The position numbers and the translations under genes are program-made. This document shows, one piece after another, positions 1 through 6,710 of a DNA stretch of 8,570 nucleotides (position 1 is the stretch's first letter; every line of letters starts with the position of its first letter). Origin of the DNA: Clostridia bacterium (GTDB lineage: Bacteria; Bacillota; Clostridia; Oscillospirales; CAG-382); the NCBI GenBank assembly GCA_017938055.1, contig JAGBCG010000137.1, positions 1 to 8,570 of the forward strand, read 5' to 3'. The notes under the pieces were generated by a model, which worked only from the letters and a program-made list of their open reading frames with translations, was not told where the DNA came from and ran no database searches.

Positions 1-2
1 AT

Positions 3-173
3 GACATTTATCTTACTGTCAAGGGTGATGACTCTATTACAACAGATTACAAAATCACCCGTTCAAAATCAGATGTTTTATGCGAGTACTACACCTCAGG
101 CACAAAGCTTGGACACTTTGCTTTAACCAAAGAACAGAAAGAAACGCCACAAGCTACGCTGCAAGATAGCTGA
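3..173 (+). CDS. C-terminal fragment of an unidentified protein (5' end outside the window)
   Basis: A plus-strand reading frame is open from the first bases of the window to a TGA at 171-173 and gives 56 residues. It starts DIYLTVKGDD and ends in TPQATLQDS. The composition is soluble and mixed in charge, with a YYTSGTKLGHF stretch, and I see no membrane segment or catalytic motif. I do not recognise the family. Frame +1 is also open from an ATG at 1 to 126, but its translation is less protein-like, so this frame is preferred. The last 20 bases overlap the 3' end of the convergent hydrolase gene. Only about 170 bases are visible, so the open frame is weak evidence on its own; sequence to the left would decide. 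Confidence 0.45.
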   Translation, partial: DIYLTVKGDDSITTDYKITRSKSDVLCEYYTSGTKLGHFALTKEQKETPQATLQDS

Positions 174-1074
174 TTTGCTCTGTGGTGCATTTAAGCACAA
201 TATTTCCATCTTCGTCAGTTCTGTACACCGTAACACCTCTGTCCGCAAGGCTCTCCAGAACTTCATCGTGGGGATGACCATAGGAATTATTCTCTCCACA
301 GCTGATTATTGCAATGTCGGGCTCTACTGCACCTAAAAATTCTTCGCACGAGGAAGTGCTTGACCCGTGATGACCGCATTTTAAAACCTCGGCAGAAACG
401 TCCATGTCTGAAAACAGTATATCTCTTTCCACTTTGCTCTGTGCATCGCCCGTGAAAATAAAGGTACTCTTTCCGTACTCCATTCTTATACAAATGCTTG
501 AGTCATTATAATCCTCATATTCTCTTCCGTCCGAAAGCACAAGAAATTCAATACCATCAATTACGTATTTATCTCCCGTGAGAGGCTCTGTCACCTTAGT
601 GCCAATATGATTTTTGCTTTCTTCTATTGACCTGTCAAGATTTTCGCAATTACTGCAGCCGTCGTCCCGGTCTGTTTTTACAACATTATGGACATAAAAG
701 CTGTCCAGCACCGCATCAGCCGAGCCTATATGGTCTTCGTGGGGATGTGTGAGAAACATACATTCAATATGCTTGACCTTTCTCGAATCAAGGTAGGACA
801 AAAGCTCATATTCACTGTCATTTGTTCCCGCATCTATAAGCACAAATTTCCCGCCCGGTGTTTCCACAAGAGTACAATCTCCCTGTCCTACATCGATGTA
901 ATGGACAAAAAACACATCTTTCCCAGCTGCATCGGATGCGACATTCTCATATGTCACTGTTGAAACCTTTGCTCTCTTTTGGGATGTTTTTACCTCGTTT
1001 ACAACAAAGCTATACAGTGCCACTACAAAAACAGCTATAAGACTTATAAGCTTTTTCCTGTCTTTTTTTGACAT
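154..1074 (-). CDS. membrane-anchored ComEC/Rec2-like metallo-beta-lactamase-fold hydrolase
   Basis: This 306-residue protein resembles the C-terminal hydrolase domain of the DNA-uptake protein ComEC/Rec2, standing alone without the ComEC channel. A basic start (KKDRKK) and one hydrophobic segment at about residues 9-26 suggest an N-in anchor with the enzyme domain outside the cytoplasm. No lipobox or clear signal peptidase site is visible. Family motifs appear in order: DVGQGD (61-66), the metal site THPHEDH (109-115), GD (209-210), HHGSS (235-239), NSYGHP (263-268) and RTDEDG (285-290). All expected metal ligands seem present, so the enzyme should be active, probably on a phosphodiester such as DNA; the substrate is inferred. 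A CxxC (C140, C143) lies in the predicted outside part. The ATG follows GAGGAA at 1084..1079, inside the last codons of ftsK, and one base separates the genes, which implies translational coupling. Fold assignment is firm; biological role is not. Confidence 0.85.
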   Translation of the reverse strand: MSKKDRKKLISLIAVFVVALYSFVVNEVKTSQKRAKVSTVTYENVASDAAGKDVFFVHYIDVGQGDCTLVETPGGKFVLIDAGTNDSEYELLSYLDSRKVKHIECMFLTHPHEDHIGSADAVLDSFYVHNVVKTDRDDGCSNCENLDRSIEESKNHIGTKVTEPLTGDKYVIDGIEFLVLSDGREYEDYNDSSICIRMEYGKSTFIFTGDAQSKVERDILFSDMDVSAEVLKCGHHGSSTSSCEEFLGAVEPDIAIISCGENNSYGHPHDEVLESLADRGVTVYRTDEDGNIVLKCTTEQISYLAA

Positions 1075-1075
1075 A

Positions 1076-3835
1076 TTATTCCTCGCCGTTCTGGTAATTC
1101 ATACGCATTTCAAGGTATTCTTCGCGAGTGATGAGGACCTTTCTGGGTTTTGAGCCTTCAAATGGTCCTACAACTCCTATTTTTTCAAGCTTGTCCACTA
1201 TTCTTGCAGCTCTTGCATATCCAAGCGACAGCTTTCTTTGAAGCAGAGAAGTAGATATCGAGCCGGAATCTACTGCAATTTCTATTGCGGGAAGCACTGC
1301 ATCATCACTGGAAATAATTGAATCTCTGTCCTCGCCGTCCTCATAACCGCCGTCAGAGTCGCCGCCCTTGCCTTTCTTCTTTTCGCCACATCTTGCCGCT
1401 TCTCTTTCAATGCTTGCAATAATATCGGCATCATACTCAAAGTGTTTACCGTTCTTGAGGAACTCAACTATATTTTCTATTTCCTTTTCACTGACAAACG
1501 AGCCTTGTACACGCATTGGCTTCATGCTTCCGACAGGTGCATACAGCATATCTCCGCGTCCAAGTAGCTTTTCAGCACCCGACACATCAATAATAGTTCT
1601 TGAATCCACCTGAGATGCCACTGTAAAAGCAATTCTCGATGGTACATTTGCCTTAATTAGACCCGTAATTACGTCTACAGATGGTCTTTGAGTACCTATA
1701 ACAAGGTGCATGCCTGCTGCTCTTGCCTTTTGTGCAAGTCTGCATATAGAGGTTTCAACCTCGTCACGTGCTGTCATCATAAGGTCAGCAAGCTCATCTA
1801 TGATAATGACAATTTTAGGCATATATTCTTTTTCAGGATCTTCTCTTGTTACTTCATTATACGTGTCGCTGTCACGCACACCCACTTCTTCTATAAGCAT
1901 AAAGCGGCGTTCCATTTCATTTACAGCCCACGCAAGTGAGCCTGCCGCTTTTTTAGGATCGCTGACAACAGGTACAAGCAAATGAGGCAGACCATTATAA
2001 ATGCTAAGCTCAACCTTTTTTGGATCAATCAGAATAAGCTTTACTTCGTCAGGTCTTGCCTTATAAAGAATACTTACAATAAAGCTGTTTATACAAACCG
2101 ATTTACCCATACCCGTAGCACCTGCTATAAGTATGTGAGGCATTTTTGCAATATTCATATAAACGGGACTTCCTGCAACGTCCATACCTAAGCATACAGT
2201 AATCTTACTCTTCTGCTTTGCAAAGCTTTCACTCTCGATAAGATTTCTCACATAAACCGTTGAAACAGTTTTATTTGGTATCTCTATACCAACAGCATCC
2301 TTGCCCGGTATCGGAGCTTCTATTCTTACACCCGCTGCTGCAAGGTGAAGTGCAATATCATCAGAAAGATTTGCGATTGAACGAACTCTTACGCCAACCT
2401 CAGGCTGAAGTTCGTAACGAGTTACTGTAGGTCCGCAACAAATATTCATTATCTTTGTTTTTACACCGAAGTTTCTTAAGGTTTCTACGAGCTTGATACT
2501 CGTCTGTTTAAGCTCGTCGGTTACGGAGAATGTAAGGGGATTTGGGTCTTGCTGTAAAAAGTTTATTGGAGGGAAATTATATATTTCCTCAATTTTGGGT
2601 GCGTGTGCTACTTCAAGGCTGGAGCTATGTGCCTCAATCGAATCGCTTCCCTCAGCTTTTCTTTCGGATAGCTGTGCTCCCTCTTGTCCTGAAGTCATAA
2701 CTCCCGCTGCAGCTTCTTTTCCTCCCATGGAAACGCTTGCATCGCTTGTGAAAATAGTAGACATATCTATCTCTTCAGGCTGTATTATCTTTTCTGTCAT
2801 TGCATTTTGGTCAAGAGGAATATCCGGCAAGACACCTATTCCAAAGTCCTCTGCTTTATCTTCATTTTCACTAATTATTTCGTTAAAAGCATCAAGATTC
2901 ACAATACTGTCTTCCTGTTGCTCATGTCCGATTTTCTCAAGGTTAACACTTTGTATATCATCAAGCTCAGGCTTTATTTCTTCATCAGGCAATGACGCAT
3001 CCTTTTGATCTGCTCCATCAAGTCCCGCATCTTCAAGATATGCACGTCTTTTACGCATTTTCTTAGCGTCCTCTGCTTCTTGTTCAGCTGATCTTTCATT
3101 TGCCCTTGCTATTTTTTCCTGTCTTTCAAGATTCTGCTTATTTATGCTTTCTTCAAGTCTTTTTTCTCTTTCAAGATTAGCATTATACAACGATTCTTTA
3201 ATCTTATTTTTACAGTAGACAAGCATATCCGCAGGTGTAATATTGAACAGCGAAAATCCAAACAGTATTATCATAAACACCGTTATTATGTAAGCACCAA
3301 GACCTGTGAACTTATCAAGAATATTTCCCAAAAGTCCGCCTATTGCACCGCCGCCCACGCCTTCCATACCATCAAAATAGAGATTTATGGGATTAAAATC
3401 ATGCACTACTTTCTTTGAGGACAGGTCAAGCAGATGCAAAAATGCCGATGAAAAAGAAACAAAAAATGTGCAAAGTGCCACTTTTTTACCTACGCTCTGT
3501 GAAACATAGTCCCTTTTCCACAAAAAGCCCATTATTGCAGCACACAGGGGAATCATCCATATTGCTCCCGAAAATAGTCCTTTGAAAAATTCCACCATGT
3601 ACTTTAAAAATCCCATTTTTTCGGGAATAATAAAGCATACCGCAAAGAAAGCCGCCGCAAAAACAAGCACTCCCGGCATTATCTGACAGCAAATGGTGTT
3701 TTCTCTGTCCTGCTGGGACTTCAGCTCCTTTATTCTGTTTTTTACCCTTGCATTTTCACTCAGCTCCATCTGTTTTTCGTTCTGCTTTTTCTTTGATGAT
3801 GAAGCCTTGCTTTTCGCCGTTTTTTTCTCAGCCAA
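1076..3835 (-). CDS. ftsK: FtsK/SpoIIIE-family septal DNA translocase
   Basis: This 919-residue ATP-driven double-stranded DNA pump moves chromosome arms through the division (or sporulation) septum. The N-terminus is basic, followed by about four membrane segments near residues 52-70, 89-106, 117-135 and 180-198, with a glycine-rich loop at 159-170. A charged, partly helical linker covers about 205-430. The motor follows, with Walker A GATGMGKS (572-579) and a Walker B strand ending in IIIDE (D680, E681). A KG/acid-rich spacer (about 815-845) leads to the gamma winged-helix domain (about 850-905, core LGYARAARIVDKLEK and GSKPRKVL) that reads orienting DNA motifs. Length and domain order are complete for the family. 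The start is TTG at 3835..3833, eight bases after GGAGG; the next in-frame methionine is residue 23. It sits between uppP and the ComEC-like gene with gaps of 4 and 1 bases. FtsK and SpoIIIE roles cannot be separated from sequence alone. Confidence 0.96.
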   Translation of the reverse strand: MAEKKTAKSKASSSKKKQNEKQMELSENARVKNRIKELKSQQDRENTICCQIMPGVLVFAAAFFAVCFIIPEKMGFLKYMVEFFKGLFSGAIWMIPLCAAIMGFLWKRDYVSQSVGKKVALCTFFVSFSSAFLHLLDLSSKKVVHDFNPINLYFDGMEGVGGGAIGGLLGNILDKFTGLGAYIITVFMIILFGFSLFNITPADMLVYCKNKIKESLYNANLEREKRLEESINKQNLERQEKIARANERSAEQEAEDAKKMRKRRAYLEDAGLDGADQKDASLPDEEIKPELDDIQSVNLEKIGHEQQEDSIVNLDAFNEIISENEDKAEDFGIGVLPDIPLDQNAMTEKIIQPEEIDMSTIFTSDASVSMGGKEAAAGVMTSGQEGAQLSERKAEGSDSIEAHSSSLEVAHAPKIEEIYNFPPINFLQQDPNPLTFSVTDELKQTSIKLVETLRNFGVKTKIMNICCGPTVTRYELQPEVGVRVRSIANLSDDIALHLAAAGVRIEAPIPGKDAVGIEIPNKTVSTVYVRNLIESESFAKQKSKITVCLGMDVAGSPVYMNIAKMPHILIAGATGMGKSVCINSFIVSILYKARPDEVKLILIDPKKVELSIYNGLPHLLVPVVSDPKKAAGSLAWAVNEMERRFMLIEEVGVRDSDTYNEVTREDPEKEYMPKIVIIIDELADLMMTARDEVETSICRLAQKARAAGMHLVIGTQRPSVDVITGLIKANVPSRIAFTVASQVDSRTIIDVSGAEKLLGRGDMLYAPVGSMKPMRVQGSFVSEKEIENIVEFLKNGKHFEYDADIIASIEREAARCGEKKKGKGGDSDGGYEDGEDRDSIISSDDAVLPAIEIAVDSGSISTSLLQRKLSLGYARAARIVDKLEKIGVVGPFEGSKPRKVLITREEYLEMRMNYQNGEE
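1079..1084 (-). promoter_or_regulatory. ribosome binding site of the ComEC-like gene, inside the ftsK 3' end
   Basis: GAGGAA on the minus strand lies just before the ATG at 1074, within a GGCGAGGAA stretch that also encodes the last residues of FtsK (GEE). It fixes the start and indicates that ribosomes finishing ftsK can reinitiate here. Confidence 0.7.
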
Positions 3836-3839
3836 AATT

Positions 3840-4697
3840 TTAACCTCCGATTACTACCATTTTTATTACATCAAATGCTATTGCCGCAACACCTATAGCT
3901 ATGCAGTAATATGCAAACGCCTTGAATGTGTTCTTTTTTGATATGTATTCCAAAAGCTTAATTGCAAGAAATCCCGACACAAAGGAAGCCACAACTCCTG
4001 CAAAAAGCACTCCGGCGTTTTCTCCAATGGAAATATCCTTGTAATCCTTGAGAACAGTTATTGCAACAGATCCTAAAATTGCGGGAATTGAAAGTATAAA
4101 CGAAAATTTTACCGCAAGCTCTCTTTTAAAGCCGTTGAAAACGCCGCCCGTAATTGTCATGCCTGAACGTGATATACCCGGAAGAATGGCAAAAAGCTGA
4201 AACAGTCCCACAATCAATGCATTCTTCGGTTTAATTTCTTCAAACTTCTTTTGCTTTACCGAAATTTTTTCTGAAACAAGAAAAATGAGTCCGTTTATTA
4301 TCCACAAAAGTCCTACTGCAAAGGTATATGCAGACAAAAACTCAACAGTTCCCTCAAGCACAGCTCCCAACAACAAAGGTATAAGTGCTATGAAAAGCAG
4401 ACAAAACAGCTTTTCGTCAGTATTCATTTTACTGTACTTGAATTCTCCGGTAAACAATCGTTTTACAAGAGAGAAAAAGCTTTTTATCAGTCCTGCCACG
4501 TCTTTTCTGTACACCACAAGCACTGCAGCCAGTGTTCCCACGTGCATAAGAAGCGTAAAGGTTACACCCGAAAGCTGTTCATCAACAGCCCCAAATACAT
4601 TCTGAAACACCGCCAGATGTCCTGAACTGGATACAGGCAAAAATTCCGTAAGTCCCTGCACTATACCGTAGATTATGGATTTTATGTACTGTGTCAT
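3840..4697 (-). CDS. uppP: undecaprenyl-diphosphate phosphatase (UppP/BacA)
   Basis: This 285-residue integral membrane protein removes a phosphate from undecaprenyl diphosphate to regenerate the lipid carrier for peptidoglycan and other wall polymers; raised levels are known to give bacitracin resistance. The first family motif is QGLTEFLPVSSSGHL (14-28), containing the (E/Q)xxxE pair Q14/E18 and H27. The second is PGISRSGMT (173-181), with the conserved arginine at 177. Hydrophobic stretches throughout fit the family's multi-pass topology, and the length is normal. The ATG at 4697 follows AGGAG with a spacing of about seven bases, and an excellent promoter lies directly upstream. It is the first gene of the leftward operon, four bases before ftsK. 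Pairing with ftsK makes sense as both act at the growing or dividing envelope, though that link is inferred. Confidence 0.97.
   Translation of the reverse strand: MTQYIKSIIYGIVQGLTEFLPVSSSGHLAVFQNVFGAVDEQLSGVTFTLLMHVGTLAAVLVVYRKDVAGLIKSFFSLVKRLFTGEFKYSKMNTDEKLFCLLFIALIPLLLGAVLEGTVEFLSAYTFAVGLLWIINGLIFLVSEKISVKQKKFEEIKPKNALIVGLFQLFAILPGISRSGMTITGGVFNGFKRELAVKFSFILSIPAILGSVAITVLKDYKDISIGENAGVLFAGVVASFVSGFLAIKLLEYISKKNTFKAFAYYCIAIGVAAIAFDVIKMVVIGG
3844..3848 (-). promoter_or_regulatory. ribosome binding site selecting the TTG start of ftsK
   Basis: GGAGG on the minus strand lies eight bases upstream of the TTG start and within the codons for the last two glycines of UppP. It is the only strong site near the 5' end of ftsK, so it decides the non-ATG start and couples ftsK translation to uppP. 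Confidence 0.75.
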
Positions 4698-4730
4698 GTT
4701 TTTCTCCTCTTTCTATATTCTTTTCATTAC

Positions 4731-4759
4731 ATTATAGCAGATTTTTTTTCAATTATCAA
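4731..4759 (-). promoter_or_regulatory. sigma-A-type promoter of the uppP-ftsK operon
   Basis: On the minus strand the -35 element TTGATA (4759..4754) is separated by 17 bases from a perfect -10 TATAAT (4736..4731). The -10 is preceded by TGC, making it an extended -10. The expected transcript start is near 4724, which leaves a leader of about 27 bases before the uppP ATG. A/T tracts upstream (about 4760-4780) could act as an UP element. Confidence 0.8.
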
Positions 4760-4830
4760 TACAATTTTTATTATTAATACTTTTTTTACTTCAATTTATT
4801 TATAAATGATAATTATTCATGTAATTTTCA
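4741..4830. other. AT-rich core of the divergent intergenic region
   Basis: About 80 of these 90 bases are A or T, with several T and A tracts. The stretch separates the two divergent promoters and belongs to the 212-base gap (4698..4909) between uppP and rplI. No gene, stable hairpin or clear operator is visible. Likely effects are DNA bending, easy melting or UP-element stimulation; these are inferred from composition only. Confidence 0.6.
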
Positions 4831-4859
4831 TTGACTTTATGCAATATTTATGCTATTCT
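4831..4859 (+). promoter_or_regulatory. sigma-A-type promoter of the rplI-dnaB-tilS-ftsH operon
   Basis: TTGACT (4831-4836) and a -10 TATTCT (4854-4859) are 17 bases apart, with TGC directly before the -10 (extended -10). A TATAAT at 4862-4867 has no matching -35 and lies near the predicted start point at about 4866. The implied leader before rplI is about 44 bases. Confidence 0.7.
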
Positions 4860-4896
4860 TTTATAATAGCAATAGTAAACGCAATTTTTCTGCCAT

Positions 4897-4901
4897 GGAG
4901 G
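4897..4901 (+). promoter_or_regulatory. ribosome binding site fixing the rplI start
   Basis: GGAGG lies eight bases before the ATG at 4910. In-frame ATGs at 4850 and 4895 are rejected. The first lies upstream of the predicted transcript start, neither has a ribosome binding site, and both would add residues absent from normal L9 proteins. Confidence 0.85.
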
Positions 4902-4909
4902 TATATACA

Positions 4910-5359
4910 ATGAAAGTTTTATTATTACAGGACGTTAAAGGTCAGGGCAAAAAGGATGAAATCATAAACGTTTCAGACGGTTATGCAAGAAATTTCCTGT
5001 TTCCAAAAAATCTTGCCTGCGTTGTTGATGCAAAAATCTTAAACGACGTCAAGAACAAGGAAGCTGCAAAGAAAAGACGCGAGGAGCTTGAAAAACAGGC
5101 AGCTAAGGACACAGCTGCAAAATTTGAAAGCATTGTTGTCAAGCTTTACGCAAAATCAGGCAGTGACGGAAAATTTTTCGGCTCTGTTACTTCAAAGGAA
5201 ATAGCAGAGGCACTTGCTGCTCAATTCGGCATTGAAATTGACAAAAGAAAAATTGTTCTTCCCGATGCAATAAAAGCATTCGGAACTTACAGCGTTGATG
5301 TTAAGCTCTATCCCGAAATCGTGGGAAAATTAAATGTATTAATTGCAAGCAAGGAATGA
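4910..5359 (+). CDS. rplI: 50S ribosomal protein L9
   Basis: The protein has 149 residues, the usual L9 length. L9 binds 23S rRNA near the base of the L1 stalk and projects from the large subunit; it affects reading-frame maintenance. The N-terminal domain shows MKVLLLQDVKGQGKK and the rRNA-binding signature GYARNFLFP (24-32). A long charged helix follows (about 41-74), then the C-terminal domain with GKFFGSVTSKEIAEAL (87-102). Residue 34 is asparagine where many homologues have glycine (PKNLA rather than PKGLA), a minor variant. This is the first gene of the rightward operon. The dnaB start lies four bases after its stop, and the rplI-dnaB pair is common in Firmicutes. Confidence 0.97.
   Translation: MKVLLLQDVKGQGKKDEIINVSDGYARNFLFPKNLACVVDAKILNDVKNKEAAKKRREELEKQAAKDTAAKFESIVVKLYAKSGSDGKFFGSVTSKEIAEALAAQFGIEIDKRKIVLPDAIKAFGTYSVDVKLYPEIVGKLNVLIASKE
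5351..5355 (+). promoter_or_regulatory. ribosome binding site of dnaB, inside the rplI 3' end
   Basis: AAGGA, in the last codons of rplI, is eight bases from the ATG at 5364. It supports that start over an in-frame TTG at 5343, which has no comparable site and would add seven residues. Confidence 0.6.
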
Positions 5360-5363
5360 TATT

Positions 5364-6710
5364 ATGGCAGACATTTATCTGACAGACGAGCCTGCGGGCA
5401 AAATGCCCTTTTCTCTTGAAGCAGAGCAGTCGGTACTTGGTACAATAATTCTTGACCCTGACAAAATTAGAGATGTGGCAAATTCCATAAAAACCGAGGA
5501 CTTCTATCACGAGCATCACAGAGTCATTTACGAAGCTATGCGTGAGCTGTTTCTCAACAACAATACCATTGATGCGGTAACTCTTGTTGAGGAGCTTGTC
5601 AAGAGCGGAACATATGACGATGCAGGCGGAAAGAGCTATGTTGCTCTTCTTGCACAGTCAGTTCCCTCCATTGCAAATCTTAATGACTACTTACGCATTA
5701 TTCGTGACAAGGCTCTTTTACGCCGTCTTATAGAAGCTTCAGGCGAAATTTCCAGAATGGCTTATGCCGCAGAGGGAAATGCCGCAGACATTCTTGACCG
5801 TTCCGAACAGCTTATTTTTGACATTGCTGACAAGAATGAAACTAAAGGTTTTTCTCACATAAAGGACGTTATTCTTGCCAACTACAAGCATCTTGACGAG
5901 CTTATCAAAAACGGCTCGGCTGCTCTTGGTACTCCCACATATTTTACCGACATTGACAAATTGCTTGTTGGTATGGGAAAAAGTGATCTTGTTCTTGTGG
6001 GTGCAAGACCCGGTATGGGAAAAACCAGCTTTTGTCTTAACATTGCTTCTCAGGTTGCCCTTAAAACAAAGAAAACAGTTGTGGTATTCTCTCTGGAAAT
6101 GAGCTGCGAACAGCTTGTATCAAGAATGCTCTCCTCAGAAGCTTTAATTGACTCTTACAAAATGAGAAAGGGAGATTTATCCGAGGAAGACTGGGTAAAG
6201 CTTGCAAGAGCCTCGGGAGTTCTGTCGCAGACAGACATTCTCATTGACGATACAGCCGGCATTACTGTTATGGGCATGAAAGCAAAGCTTAGACGTGTTA
6301 AAAATTTAGGTCTTGTTGTTATTGACTATCTTCAGCTTATGCAGTCTGACAGAAGAAGCGACAACAGAGTAACTGAAGTTGGTGACATTTCAAGAGCCTT
6401 AAAGCTTATGGCTAAAGAACTTGAAGTGCCTATTATTACCTGTGCACAGCTGTCTAGAGGTCCTGAAAACAGACCCGACAAGACTCCTATGCTCAGCGAC
6501 CTTCGTGACTCGGGTGCAATCGAGCAGGATGCCGACAGCGTTATGTTCTTATACCGTGACGAATACTACAACAACGACCCGGAAAAGAAAAACATGGCTA
6601 AGTGTATCATTGCCAAAAACAGACACGGCTCCACGGGAACTGTAGAGCTTGGTTGGTTTGGTCAGTACACAAAGTTTACAAATCTTGAAACTACACATGT
6701 TGAACCATAA
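5364..6710 (+). CDS. dnaB: replicative DNA helicase DnaB (DnaC in Bacillus nomenclature)
   Basis: This 448-residue hexameric ATPase unwinds DNA ahead of the replication fork and binds primase. The helical N-terminal domain (about 14-115) begins with PFSLEAEQSVLG. A linker helix region (about 145-185) precedes the RecA-like motor. Motor motifs are Walker A ARPGMGKTS (214-222), the catalytic glutamate in FSLEMS (E245), Walker B VVIDYLQLM (318-326), the CAQLSR sensor (360-365), DLRDSGAIEQDAD (379-391) and KNRHGSTG with the probable arginine finger (418-425). Length is typical and there is no intein. An oddity is GMGKS at 203-207, just before the true P-loop, where homologues usually have a GLQPGD-like turn; it is encoded by the same 13-base sequence. 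The gene follows rplI by four bases and overlaps tilS by 14. Confidence 0.97.
   Translation: MADIYLTDEPAGKMPFSLEAEQSVLGTIILDPDKIRDVANSIKTEDFYHEHHRVIYEAMRELFLNNNTIDAVTLVEELVKSGTYDDAGGKSYVALLAQSVPSIANLNDYLRIIRDKALLRRLIEASGEISRMAYAAEGNAADILDRSEQLIFDIADKNETKGFSHIKDVILANYKHLDELIKNGSAALGTPTYFTDIDKLLVGMGKSDLVLVGARPGMGKTSFCLNIASQVALKTKKTVVVFSLEMSCEQLVSRMLSSEALIDSYKMRKGDLSEEDWVKLARASGVLSQTDILIDDTAGITVMGMKAKLRRVKNLGLVVIDYLQLMQSDRRSDNRVTEVGDISRALKLMAKELEVPIITCAQLSRGPENRPDKTPMLSDLRDSGAIEQDADSVMFLYRDEYYNNDPEKKNMAKCIIAKNRHGSTGTVELGWFGQYTKFTNLETTHVEP

Noticed and set aside
183..197. Small inverted repeat (GTGC ... GCAC) near the end of the hydrolase gene as a terminator
   Set aside because: The stem is only four base pairs, lies inside the coding region and is not followed by a T run on either strand.
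2493..3008. 171-codon open frame on the plus strand, opposite the ftsK linker
   Set aside because: It is the antisense shadow of the charged FtsK linker. It is a serine/isoleucine/cysteine-rich translation with no motif and no ribosome binding site, and ftsK is intact across the stretch.
4285..4605. 106-codon plus-strand frame inside uppP
   Set aside because: It lies opposite a complete, motif-bearing membrane protein gene. It has no ribosome binding site and a serine/threonine-rich translation typical of antisense to hydrophobic codons.
4614..4658. Glutamine instead of glutamate in the first UppP motif (Q14)
   Set aside because: The family motif is (E/Q)xxxE, and E18, H27 and R177 are all present, so this is a normal variant rather than a lost active site.
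4802..4820. Fur-box-like TGATAAT sequence just upstream of the rplI -35 element
   Set aside because: By hand about 12 of 19 positions match the GATAATGATAATCATTATC consensus, and the right half is poor. In such AT-rich DNA this is expected by chance, and the downstream genes are not iron-related.
4862..4867. TATAAT as the -10 element of rplI
   Set aside because: No acceptable -35 lies 16-18 bases upstream; the TTGACT is 25 bases away. The extended TGC-TATTCT at the proper spacing is the better choice.
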